This document shows, in pieces, positions 22,894 to 34,281 of a stretch of 64,000 nt of DNA. The stretch covers positions 26,536,001-26,600,000 of the forward strand of contig NC_135240.1 in assembly GCF_947623445.1 (NCBI RefSeq), given 5' to 3'. Numbering within the stretch: position 1 is the first letter of the stretch; the number at the start of each line of letters is the position of its first letter. The position numbers and the translations under genes are program-made. The notes under the pieces were generated by a model that made no database searches, had not been told where the DNA came from, and was given only the letters and a program-made list of their open reading frames with translations. The stretch is from Clavelina lepadiformis. Taxonomy: Eukaryota; Chordata; Ascidiacea; Aplousobranchia; Clavelinidae.

Positions 22894-25800
22894 ATGCGTT
22901 CTCCCCCGATCAGAAAATGCTTTCTGTACGTATTTTTCGCTCTCGTCTCTATCACCAACGTCATGTGGATAGTGTCATCCTATTGGCTGAATCGGCGATT
23001 ACGTCATAACGCATTCAACGTAACATACAGGGAAAATGTGACGTCAGCGATGTCGGTAACAATACGGATAACGGTTTTGGCGGAAAAACCGGTTTGTTCC
23101 GCCCCGGACAAGTTGGTGGGCGTGATGAAAATGAACATGGCTGAAATGATCAAGACCTACCATGACCTCAACGCGAGCGTCTCGACCCAGTCGACAAGAT
23201 CAGGCGGTTTCGCCTTTGAGCCGGATTCCTGTAAACCGAAGCTCTCCGTCGCCATCATTATCCCGTTCAGGGATCGCGAGGATCATCTGAAAACCTTGCT
23301 GGGCCATCTGCATCCGATATTACTCCGACAGAACCTAAGGTACCGCTTATAAGTACAGGGTCTGTGTGTAGAGTTATTGGACGCATGTTAAGAATTAGCG
23401 AGAATTACTCTCCTGTTTAGCAATGGTTTAGATTAAAAGTCCTTATATCTTATCAGAATTATTACTTTTTCATCACAATTACGATAAGCATGCTACCAGT
23501 ACCACGACCTTTTAATAATACAGTACATTCGCTTATTGTTGTAACTTACAACTTGTACCACATAGTTGATTGCAGTTGGATTTCAGGTTTCAAGTGTTCG
23601 TTGTGGAGCAATCTGGAAATGGGACATTCAATAAAGGAAGGCTGATGAACACGGGCTTCTTGTATGCCAAGAATGAAGCAAAAACCCATTTCGACTGCTA
23701 CATCTTCCACGATGTTGACATGCTTCCTGAGGACGACAGAAACTTGTACAGGTGAAAGATTCGACACCTTTTTAGTTAACTCAATAACTTGAACTTGGCA
23801 AAGATCTTAACGTCAAAATGCACACTAATTAAGAATGCTGAATCTCCCACGCAGTAAAACTCGACTTATCAAACCATAGCCTAAGAAGGTGCAACACGAA
23901 AATATTTTCCAACTGATATAAATATGATTTACGGCAGGGGTCGGCAACCTTTTGTGCACTGCGGACCGGTTTAAAACTGAATTTTTTTCGCGGACCGGCC
24001 TTCAAAAAAATTGTTAAACTATTGTTGCAGCCATTACACATTATGATGTAACAAATACGTTCATTATGATGTCCTATAGTTGGGATAAATCAACTAAAGC
24101 GGATTTCCAATACCTTTTTGGTTATAAAATTTGACAACTTTATTGCACTACAGACATGGACAAGTAATGCGGCCCGGTAAAGATCGGTACCGGGCCGCGG
24201 CCCCGTGGTTGCCGACCACTGATTTACGGTGTATTGGTTATTACACTTTTATGCGTTTATCCAATACAATAATTGCCAATAATAATAACATTTATTGGCG
24301 CTATGTAGGCCAAAGTCTTTTATATCACAATTGAATAAAAAGCAGTTAAAACGTCAAAAGCTTTATGAATATTTTAGTGAATGTATGCATTAAATTCGTG
24401 GAGATGTTGCTACTTTTAAGTATTGGACCTGAAAACCCTTTTATATGCACTGTGTTGATTAGAAATATTTTTAATCTAGTCAATATTTTATAAGAATTTT
24501 ATTAATATTTCCCATGTAATGACGAATAGTTGTGAAACGGCTACCAACCGGGTTTACCATCTCTCGTGCTCCGTCAGTAAGTTCAACTACAAACCTCTCT
24601 GCTGCGGAATGACGGTCGGCGGGGTTTTGTCCTTCAGCGAAAACCAATACATAAAGGTAATTTTTGAACTCGCTGTCACACCTTATTCTTTATGCTTTAA
24701 CGCCTGACAGAGATAGGCTTTTCATGAAATTTGTGAACATGGCGACTTGTTTTCTTTCACATCCAAGATGCCGGGCTGGGTTTTGAAGGTTGCGGTAATA
24801 TATGTAACCTACAGACGGCTGAACAACAATACGCAGGGCCTATTGGAGAAGACAATGATACGGAAATGCGGTTAAAACGTTTCTCTAAATATAGGTCTAA
24901 TATGAATATAACGCTCTTATATAGACTATTGTAGGAAAATTGGTCTTGTAAGAGGTGACCCTTGGGGTATAAGCAGTTCGACATTATCATTTTAATTTTT
25001 CGATATTGGCGTGGTGGACGCGAAAAAAACAATGGCGGATGATATTAGCATATAGCCGTGGAGGGCAACATACGGCCCACAACGGGATTTTGAGCGGCCT
25101 GCAGACAGTTTCCGGTCTTACATGATAATGTGGCCCGCGGCCACAGTCTGCCGCAATCGGCGTTATAACCTTAATAAATTCATTAAATACTGTTTTTGGT
25201 CTCTATGCTTTTAAACTTAAAGTTTACATTAAATACGATTTATTCCTTGCATAGGTGGATAAATACGCGATTTATGTATCAATTCAGGAATCCGGCCCGT
25301 CAAGTACTTTATTTTCCCATGTTGGGCCGACTGTGTAAGTTGCCCGCCCCTGACAAATAGGCTAACGCATGGAGAAAACTGACGAAACCAAAAAGATTTA
25401 AAAAGTGGACGAAAAACTGAAAACAATAACGATAACAACTTTCTAAAAACGACCAGCACATACAACGAATTCCAAAGTAGAAAAACTAAAGACAATGTTT
25501 TCGACATTAAGTTGCTGAAAATTAACCGAATCGCTATGTGTAATGCGGCGAAGTATGATGCAGTATAAACTGCTTTATGTCATGGACGTAATAACGGCTT
25601 GTTTTATACCTGTAGCTCATATATAGCATATTTATAGGTCATTGCTAGTTTTATAAAGTGATCATATTGTGCAGTTACTTAATGTAATTAACTTTTATTG
25701 TGGGCAACACCGACTAGAACGATAAGTTTTGTGGTCGGGATGAGTGCAAGCATAGCTTTGGTCACCAAAATAATAAGAGATGATATTAACTACGTCAGAA

Positions 25801-26978
25801 AGTAGCGACAACGTGGCATTCAAGATTTTAAAGGCGTAGGCTACAGCATTCATTTCTCAGCACTCGCCTTTACAATCACTCGCCTTCTTACCAAACAACT
25901 TGTTTAAATAAGGAACAACTACAGTAAAAGGATATCTTTCGCAACAAAAGACTAATGTGATAGATAACAGCGTTTAAGTTTAGTATCTCTGCTGGCTGTA
26001 GAAAACCAGTACCATGACTATTTTCATGCGGGTTTAAAACCGTCTTGGTTTCGTTATTTTTTACAGGGTTTTTAGAGCTTATAGCAACTTTTGCTTTATT
26101 TATCGTCCTCGCCGCGAGAAGGACGGAAAATTAAATGATTGAATAAGTGTAGGCTACTTAAAATAAGACTATTTGCGCGTCAATTTATGTTTATAGCAGC
26201 GCATGGAACAAAATAAACAAATTTTATTTTAATCTCAATCCAAGTCAAAAACTAACCTCAAACTTTTTGACATACAAGTCTGCAAACAAACTATCAAGTT
26301 TAGGTTCCGTGATAGTTGGTTTTAATCACGCCGATGAGGACAACCTTCGTTCAACCAATCAGATACCAACACTGCCCTATATGACATATTCTATTTAATC
26401 ATATGTCGTCATACTGGGTTCGACTTATTCATTATATCAGTATACTGTTTATGGATTAAAAATCAACTTTATTTAAACTAGTATGTGTCAATATTTATAT
26501 ATGCTAGATACTATACAAGCTAACTACTTTTCAGGTCAATGGTTTTCCCAACGACTACTGGGGATGGGGCGGCGAGGACGACGACATGAATTCCAGAATT
26601 AAGCTTCAAGGATTAAGAGTGGGAAGACCTGCTCTCGGCCTTTGCAGGTAATTGGACGAAACCATTATCATGTGGGTGAAACCTTTATAACAGATTGCTG
26701 GTGGCAGTGTAGTTTTAATAAAAAAACTAACTATTAAACACGACCTGGAAAGAAAGAGATTCTAACGAAGTGAACGTTCTTCCAGGTACTATATGATAGA
26801 GCATGAACGAGACCACTTTAATCCTTATACCGAAAATGTGGTCAATGACCGGGTAGCCGTGGCAAACCAAAAGGCTAAAATAAGCGGACTAAACAACCTT
26901 AAAACTAACACTACTAGTGTCACAAATCGTCCACTGTACACTCACCTATACGTGGACGTCGGTCCGGTTGGTGAATGA
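22894..26978 (+). CDS. B4GALT: Beta-1,4-galactosyltransferase (B4GALT family), isoform with first terminal exon
   Basis: A Golgi type II enzyme that transfers galactose from UDP-Gal to acceptor GlcNAc or Glc. Exons: 22894-23339, 23587-23751, 24530-24656, 26535-26647, 26786-26978, with consistent phases, giving 347 residues, usual for the family. Residues about 8-32 are a hydrophobic signal anchor. AIIIPFRDREDHLKTLL opens the catalytic domain. FHDVDMLPEDDRNLY carries the DVD metal motif, GGVLSFSENQYIKVNGFPN follows, and YWGWGGEDDD holds the acceptor-site acidic residues. MIEHERD in the last exon keeps the Met and His metal ligands of the family's MxxH motif. The start ATG was chosen because it lies directly before the anchor and after a splice acceptor. 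Member assignment among B4GALT1-6 is not possible here. A second last exon follows at 27086. Confidence 0.93.
23935..24221. mobile_element. Non-autonomous hAT MITE, 287 bp, in B4GALT intron 2
   Basis: Ends CAGGGGTCGGCAACC and GGTTGCCGACCACTG are near-perfect inverted repeats. The 8-bp ATTTACGG flanks both sides (23927-23934 and 24222-24229). Subterminal GCGGACCGG and GGGCCGCGGCC motifs are present, and there is no ORF of its own. An intact duplication suggests a fairly young insertion. Confidence 0.92.
25056..25352. mobile_element. Older hAT MITE in B4GALT intron 3
   Basis: Imperfect inverted ends, CCGTGGAGGGCAAC and GTTGCCCGCCCCTG. Flanking octamers GCATATAG and ACAAATAG match only partly, as for a mutated target duplication. 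Internal GGCCC and GCGGCC motifs resemble other hAT MITEs here. Confidence 0.72.
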
Positions 26979-27085
26979 CGAGAATGCACGTGCTATTTAT
27001 TTGATTACTTATTGGTTCGGTGGCTGCACTTCAAGAAAGGGGACTCAAGTTGAAAGCAAATGGTGTGAATTTGTGCGCCTCCCAG

Positions 27086-27284
27086 GTACTCAATGATCGC
27101 GCACGCAAGGGACAGACTGAACCCTTATTCGAAAGACGTCGTCAACAGCCGCGTCGATTTCTACTCGGACAGTTCAGAGAACAACGGCCTGACCAACCTG
27201 AAGACAAAGTTGCTGAAAACGTCACGTTTTTCTCTTTACGTCAACTTATTGGTCGACGTCGGACTACCTGGGCCTTGGCCTTGA
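27086..27284 (+). CDS. B4GALT: Alternative terminal exon of the beta-1,4-galactosyltransferase gene
   Basis: An acceptor (CGCCTCCCAG) at 27085 opens an exon in the same phase as the exon at 26786, and it runs to its own stop. Both copies start GTACT and code a Tyr, then a MIxHxRD motif (MIEHERD in the first, MIAHARD here), then NPY, then a GLxNLKT block, and end in a YVxLxVDVG-like strand. The metal-binding Met and His are kept. Splicing exon 4 (donor 26648) to either acceptor gives a complete enzyme. The copies are clearly diverged in protein, so the duplication is not recent. An AATAAA lies at 27618-27623, downstream of both. Use of this exon is inferred, not shown. Confidence 0.8.
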
Positions 27285-27617
27285 TTAAGTACCGTCAGAA
27301 AACATCAAAAATTTGAAAATTTTTCTCGCCTGTGGGCTTTTATTATCAATTTGCTGGTTTCTTGTCAATCCCTTGCGTAACATGCCACCGCTAGGAACAT
27401 TTGTGTCGGTTACCATGGAGCTATATGTGGAACGTGGAATCTCTTCGACGTAGGGGTTATTTATCATTAAGAAAAATGATTCACTTGCAACTGCACAGAT
27501 GAACCTGTGTTTGTACAATGCGACACCGGCATGATGTTTTGATATTATTAATATTACTCAAGCCTGCGAACTATTAGGTACACATTTCTGCGTACGTGCA
27601 ATACTCCTTATTTCGTA

Positions 27618-27623
27618 AATAAA
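27618..27623 (+). promoter_or_regulatory. Candidate polyadenylation signal for B4GALT
   Basis: AATAAA lies about 330 bases after the second terminal exon's stop codon, on the gene's strand. Confidence 0.4.
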
Positions 27624-27699
27624 CGACTCAAAAGCTTCAGGTGCTCTGTTTGACGTTGAACCTTAGACTGGCTTATTTTTATCCAGCCTATTTCATTTA

Positions 27700-30144
27700 G
27701 TTTGCAAATGTCCAAGTAGCGAACCGAAAATCGAAGTTTAAGCTACCGTTGCCCAATCGTTTAATGACAGTCTTTTGCGCGTCTGAAGATTTCGATAAAG
27801 TTGGCAAACCGGTTGCATTATATGGCAGGTGGTTGAGTCGTTTTTAAGCTGTATATTGCGGAATGTCTCGAAGACTAAGACAGGAAGATGTTAACAAGAT
27901 TCTTTGAAAATACTTCACAAACCAAAAATACCTTTCCAACAAAGAATTAGTATAAAATAAATTAATTTGCGGTTTTGAGTAGGCAAACAAAACGCGTGAC
28001 AACGATCATGGCGTAAATATAGGCTGATAATAAAATTCGATTGGGCTTAGATGCGGTTTTTCATGATTCTGTCAATAACGAATGTAAAGACAAGTCGCAG
28101 TATGAGTCTTTAGGATAGTTAGCTTAAGCCTATTCGCTTAAAGCCGCCTTGTAGCCTAATAAAGTCAACGATCACAAGCATCGTCAACTCTTTGTATTTG
28201 AAAGTTGGCTTACTTGGTCTCAGATTGCTGGTAGCATTAACGTCGGTTATTTTTTCAAGTGAGGAGATTTCTATTACACCAATAGCTACCTTGAAATAGA
28301 AGCTGAAAACCGAACAGTTTCCGACAATCGGACAGAAATTTTGTGAAAAATCTGGCCAGGACTATGCAAAGTTGTAAGTCGGACCGAGCTTTTCGGGTCG
28401 GGTCAGGTTCGGGCTTAAGTGTGAGAAAAAAATCGGGTAAAATTCGTAAATAATAACCTACGCAAAGAATGAATGGCTATTCGTTCTTACATGTTTTTAC
28501 CCCGGATATATGCTTTTAGCAATCTCTCGCTGCTCGGGACCAGGTTCCACGAAGCGTTTGAGACTCCGGCTTGCTATTTGGGAATCCTACAAATATTGCA
28601 TCATGATTTTCGTGTCATTAAAACCAGGTCGGCTTACGATGGTAATTCGTTAAATTTATCATTTTAATCATCTAAATATTGTATATTATATATAAATATT
28701 TTATTATTTTAAATATTTTATTATATATAAATATTTTAATTATCTACATATTGCATCATGATTTTCGTGTCATTGAAACCAATTCGGCTTTCGATGGTAA
28801 TTCGTTAAATTTATCAGCTTTTAGTTGTGACGTTAGGTTACTTAGCAGAGAAGTTACAGAAACCAAGATTAACGTTGTTGAAGTATGTTTGTTGATTACT
28901 TTCATGTTCGGCCTAGGTCAAATTTTATTGCAACCTTTCTATCATTTTTAAGAAAAATAAAAATCTTGTGCACTAGGCCACAGCTATGAAGATCGTGGAC
29001 TAGCCTATATACTATACCATATTCTTTTCATGTCGTTTGTTCTATAGATTTCTACAAGCACCATATAGCAAAATATTTTCACTTTTGGAAGTTGCTCCGC
29101 AGAAGCTTTTTAAGCTAGAAGATTAATTTATCAGAAAAATAAATTAAGCCGGTAAGTTTGCTAAAATTTTTAATTTGTTTGATGCGAGAATTACTGAATT
29201 AAGATTCTAAGCCTAAAATTCCCGCGTCTTATACTATCTCGCCCAAACTGCGCAATGCACAACAATTTTTGGGTTTTAGGCCTTAAAACTGCTAACGAAC
29301 GCCTTGAAACGAAAGGTATTCACACATTTAGACGTGCAATAGCTGTCAATGTATGGTGTACACTTTTAAAACGCCGTGTACAACGATATTTGGAAAGACC
29401 GTTTACAACGATTTTGAAGCGCCGTATACACTGCCTGTTATAAATTATATTGATACCATAGTAAGCATATTGATAAGTGGTCGCAAACAAAGGAATGCGA
29501 TTAGCCAGAAAAATGAAGACGTAAAAGGCCTACTAAAAGATTTACAAGGCTTACAAAAATTGAGTTCCTGAGATGCATGACCCAATGGTGTCCGCCCCTG
29601 AAATAAGCTGATGCAGTAAAAAGTATCTCTTCACCAACATAACAAATTAAGCCTCGCGTATAAAACGTGGTGAAATTCAAAATACAGCGTTAAAACTGTC
29701 ACGATACCTTCCTGTTCAAACGCTCAATGTAGAAAACATCATTCCCTTGGGTAGTTCCACAAGTCGTACGTTTGCAAGAGGCGTTGCGCACCAATCGGTG
29801 AAAAGGAGCAAAAATTACTTATACGTTTATAAAAACTTGCACAATTTGGCCTACACACAAGCCCTGACTGACGTATAGAAGTCAAACGTAACTGCGATAT
29901 AAAATTAAAAAGCAAATAAATTTCAAGTACTGCAATGCAGAGCCTTCTGTGCTGTATAAACATTTTAACATACAAAACTCTGAGCATAGGTTATTTGAGC
30001 GAGTGTGTACAGCCCAAAGCTTACAATGTAAAAAAAACATCCTACACATAAATAGAAATCTTACGTTCCTAAACAAAGGTATTGAACAACAAGGACAAGT
30101 AACTTCAAATGCTATAATTTCGTGGCATTAAGGCATGAGCTACT
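27700..30144. other. Intergenic between convergent B4GALT and NXPE genes
   Basis: No supported gene. It contains the direct duplication listed separately at 28592-28818. The remainder is AT-rich, with short ORFs that have no family features. The 3' UTR of the NXPE-type gene must lie at the right end. Confidence 0.45.
28592..28818. repeat. Direct duplication of about 70 bp around an AT-rich spacer
   Basis: ATATTGCATCATGATTTTCG...GGTAATTCGTTAAATTTATCA occurs at about 28592-28662 and again at about 28747-28816 with a few substitutions. The spacer itself repeats TATATAAATATTTTATTAT. It looks like a local tandem duplication of about 150 bp or a repeat pair with an AT-rich linker. Confidence 0.75.
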
Positions 30145-32098
30145 TCACTTGGGCCAATGGCAGACCGGGTCAAATAGCAACAAAGCTTGCTTGTGTAGAG
30201 CGTCTCCAAGCGGGTGATATTCCGGAAGCGGAAGCACAGTTGTATAATCCCATAAATTAACAAACAAAACGTCAGCATCTTTGAACATTCTTTTCAAAAT
30301 AGTTTCTAGTTTTAGGATTTGCCATTCCTGGGGCCATTCTGTGACGTTGAGGCCTTTTATTATAATTCTCGTCGCTGAGAATTTCTTTAAATGCGTCTTG
30401 ATTGAATTTCTAATTCCTTCCAGTCTGTGAACGTAAAATGAAGGTTCGTAGTTAAGCAGGTGCAATCCGATTGCGATGTAAATATAAACATCAGGCCCTC
30501 CTGTGTTTATATTATCTATTACATCACTTATGTAAGATCTGTCGCTCGGCGGACCGGGTAATTGCAAAGGTTGACCGTGTGTTCTGTGGTAAAAAGTAGT
30601 GTTTGTTTTCTCGTTTCGGCCTAATTTAGGATTGTGTTTGTGGGTGATGTTATTGAAACCATATTGCACCAACGGAATGTCTTTCACAGCTTCATTGAAA
30701 AACTGATGGATTGTCGAATCTCCTAACATATAAATTATTTTGTTTTTAAAGCATGGCCTGGCTTCTTCCATCGACTGGATCATTTCAGTTTGTTTAAATG
30801 AGATCCACTTTCCTTGCTTTAGATACCCAGTTGGCCAAAGAACATCATTGTTCTTCTGATAAAGATCATAAATATCAATGTTCTTTTCCATTACTTTGAT
30901 CTTTGCTCCGGATCCCGATATTTGATTAAGTTGGCCGTAATCCTTGGGCATATCCTCTCGAAGAAAAGCCAGATATTGTTTTGATAGCTTTTCGATTTTA
31001 GTGTACAAAATAGGGGAACAAACCCCGGACGGCGGAACCGCGCAGTACCAACGTTCTTGATTTCTTGGATTGCTGTAGTCACACAGAGTCGTGTTTTCAT
31101 ACCTACGGTATTTGCAACAAAAATGTAACAAATAAAGTAAAAACAAGCAATCACAATCTTTTATACGTAAAAAGCTAATGATAATATTTCAAGTATTTAT
31201 CCTGCTTATGGGTCTAGCTCCTTAATGGGGTTTCTATGCGACATAGCAAAAACACTCACTTTTCCAAATCGTTCAAATGCATGTTGCATTCAACGGTTTC
31301 GTCTGTAGTTAATCTTGACACAAACATCAAGCCTTTATGGTCGGGGAGAGCAGAGAACTTAATCCATTTGTCTATGCCTTCAATCGACAACGCAACAGAG
31401 GTCTTAACTTCCAACGTGAAAGTGCCGGGCAAAAGTAATGGAACTTGCAAGGTGTATGATCCATTGAGATGATCTTGAATCTGGCAAGGAATTCCATCGA
31501 CAACTTCACCATTCGATCCCTTCCGGATCAATCGAGCTCGAAAACAGTCTCCTCCATACTCTTTGCTTCTGTTAAGCATATCCTTAGCTTGAATATGGGC
31601 GTACAAAGTATCCCCGACTCCATATAACTTTTCAGACTGGACGGAGAGGATTGACGTTTTCCAAGTATAAAGATCAGGATCATGAGAAGGGTTTTTCACC
31701 CGATATTGTTCCAATGATTTCATCAAATGGGGAAAATACTGCATCCAACTTCGTTTAAGTTTTGTGAAGGTTTTCACTGGATGTCGTTTGAGCGGCAAAC
31801 CATTTGTATCTTTATACACAAGACCGTAGTAAGTAGATCTTGGGTCGGTAACTTCAGTTCGGTTTCTTAGATCAATTAAAGATGCTCGATCGGTTACAAT
31901 ATTTGAACTTTCAGCGAGTAATGACTTAGAACTTGGCATTGACCTCTTCAATGTGTCCATTCTTTTTGCATTTTCATGAAAATGAAGATGTGTTTTTTCT
32001 AAAAATCTTGTTAACCGCGCCAGCAAAATCAGCGTACAGACGCTTAAAACTATCAACCCGCTTCCAATTAGGACAAAGCAAGTTGCGCGTTTTCGCAT
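30145..32098 (-). CDS. NXPE: NXPE family protein (neurexophilin and PC-esterase domain)
   Basis: Two exons, 32098-31260 and 31102-30145, join in phase 2 to give a 598-residue protein. Residues about 5-30 form a signal anchor after a basic MRKRAT start, so it is a type II secretory-pathway or extracellular protein. The middle is a neurexophilin-like immunoglobulin-type domain with GDTLYAHIQAKD and GSYTLQVPLLLPGTFTLEV. The second exon has a Cys-rich linker and then the PC-esterase-type domain: YMLGDSTIHQFF carries the GDS serine motif, and EYHPLGDALHKQ near the end is a plausible Asp/His element. Family members are glycoproteins of mostly unknown function; acyl-ester hydrolysis is suggested by the fold only. 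There are several N-glycosylation sites. The start is the first Met before the anchor; an upstream untranslated exon may exist. Confidence 0.9.
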
Positions 32099-32414
32099 CT
32101 TGTAACTCTAAACAGCAAAATTGAAAAGTTAGTGAACATTTTCTGCTGTAAATGTCAATTAGGTTGTCGATAGATAAAACATTTACACAACATTCGGCTC
32201 TTAATTCCGGGTTGGGCTGGCACAAAGATTAAGAATCTTTACCAAAACTATAAAGTCTTTAGACGCTGTTTCTTGGTTAAGTTAATCCACTTATTATACG
32301 TCACTTCAAAGCAGGCTGCCAAACCAAACGCTATAACGGCCTTTCCTCAAACACCAACATTTGACTCGTAAAACAAAAGACACAGCAGTAAGCAACTACA
32401 TCTAGATTCTAGAC

Positions 32415-34281
32415 CAGGGGTTCTTAAACTTCTTTGGACACGCCCCCATTGACAGTACCGTAAAAAATACGCGCCCCAACTCATTGAAAAATAAAAAAAG
32501 CATTAAACAAAACAACAATTTATTTTCAATTAACATTCATTAATGTGAAGGATGTAGTTGTTTTTGAGAAACCAAACGTTTAATTCGAGGCTTTGTAGAA
32601 GATAATGCACATCTTAGGTCGGATTCACAGTCAAGTTTGTTCCTAGGTTTTGTTTTCATATTGACGAGTGTAGAAAAGTCACTTTCGAATAGGTAAGTGG
32701 ATGAAAATGGAAGAAGTGTACGTATAGCCACACTCTTATACTGAATATGCGACAATATTTTGCCCAGAAATCAGTTAGTGGCATTGCTTCAAAGTCGTCT
32801 TTTGCGGTGGAATTGCGCTTCATTTCCAAGAATTCCTCCTGCAAATCGTCCGAAAGAATGCCCTCGTTAAGCCGAAAGGGATTCCTTGTTATTTTCCATT
32901 GTGGAAGTTTAGTGTCACCCAAGTCTGGGAAATAGCGTTCGAATTCCTGTTTTAAAAGTCGAAGGTGGGTTTCCACTTCAGTCTTAAGCTCGCCCTCCAA
33001 TTCAAATCCTTTATTCTTGAGTGCAGTATCTAAGTTGAGAAATGAAGCTGCGTTTCCTTTTTGAACTCGGCGATGCCACAGGCCCAGCTTCGCCACGAAA
33101 GCATGGATGGCAGCGTAGTCATTGATACGGTAAGTACTCTTACCTTGCAAGAGCAGATTTAAGCTGTTAAGGGCCTGGAAAATGTCTGCGAGGTATTTCA
33201 ACGCCAACTGAAATCCCTCTGATGAAAATGGCCGAAGGAGAACTTGTTTCCTATTAGCTTCAAGAAATAGCTGTAGTTCATCTCTCATTTCATACACGCG
33301 GGCTAACATTTTACCTTTTGATAACCACCGAACAGATGTATGAAACAACAAAGTCTCGTGATTGGAATCCATGTCATTGCACAGCTTGGCAAACAATCTC
33401 GTATTGACAGCACTTGTTTGACAAAGTTGACGGCTCGTATGATTATTGCAAGCTTATCTTTCATGGCAGCAGATAAAGTCCTGGAGGCCAGGGCCTCTCG
33501 GTGGATCACGCAGTGAGATCCAACTGCATTGGGACTTTTCTGCTTCATCCTTGCAATAAATCAATTTCAAGATCCAAGCATTCCTGGGGCATCATCAGTG
33601 CAGAGACCCACAAGTTTCTCCCATTCTATACCATTGTTGTCAAAAAACGTGGCGACAACAGCATTTCCTCTTCTATTGAACAAGATCCGACAAAACGAAC
33701 ATACGCCAACAACTGAGACGATTGGGCAACATCAGTTGTCTCATCACATTGAATGGCAAAAAAGGGTGATGCATGCATCTTTTCAAGAACTTGAATCTCA
33801 ATATCCTTTGCGAGCTCATCGATGCGTGTTTTAATGGTGGAATCAGAGAGAGGAATTTTCGCAATCTTCTTGCTGTTTGTCTCTTCAAACACAAGAGTAG
33901 TTGCTTTTAACATACAGTCATACACGGTTTTAACAACGTTTCGCCAATGTTGTGGGGTTTCTTCTCTTGAGCAATCATGTGGGCGATTTCGAAAGACGCT
34001 TCTACTACTTCCGCAGACGATGACTGGCGAAAGCACTCACTACTCGCAATCTTCATTGTTTTGAAAGAGTCCTTCTCGCTTTGAAAAAAAGCCAAAGGTG
34101 TATCTTGATGGCCAGGGTGTTTCGTTTGAAGATGACGCTGCAAACGACTTGGTCTCAAAGCGTCCTTGCTTAGCTTTTCTAAGCATATCACGCATTGCGG
34201 TACGACTTTTCCGTTCACTGTGGTATCTATCAAGCCATACTTCAGATAATTTTGGTCATACTTTCTCTTTTTTCCACTCAT
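32415..34281 (-). mobile_element. Decayed ZBED/hAT transposon with broken transposase
   Basis: The left end CAGGGGTTCTTAAACTTC follows the octamer TTCTAGAC. Reading minus strand from 34281, the pieces are: a BED-type zinc finger (CVICLEKL then RHLQTKH); a catalytic block with PFFAIQCDETTDVAQSSQL; CVIHREAL; LLFHTSVRWLSKGKML and KYLADIFQALNSLNLLLQG; and the hATC dimerisation end LLPFSSTYLFESDFSTL. These lie in different frames. Shifts are needed near 33.9-34.0 kb, between 33.63 and 33.55 kb, near 33.40 kb and near 32.75 kb, so no full transposase can be made. The family resembles ZBED5-type hAT elements. The right terminus was not found, so the element may extend past 34.3 kb. Confidence 0.88.
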
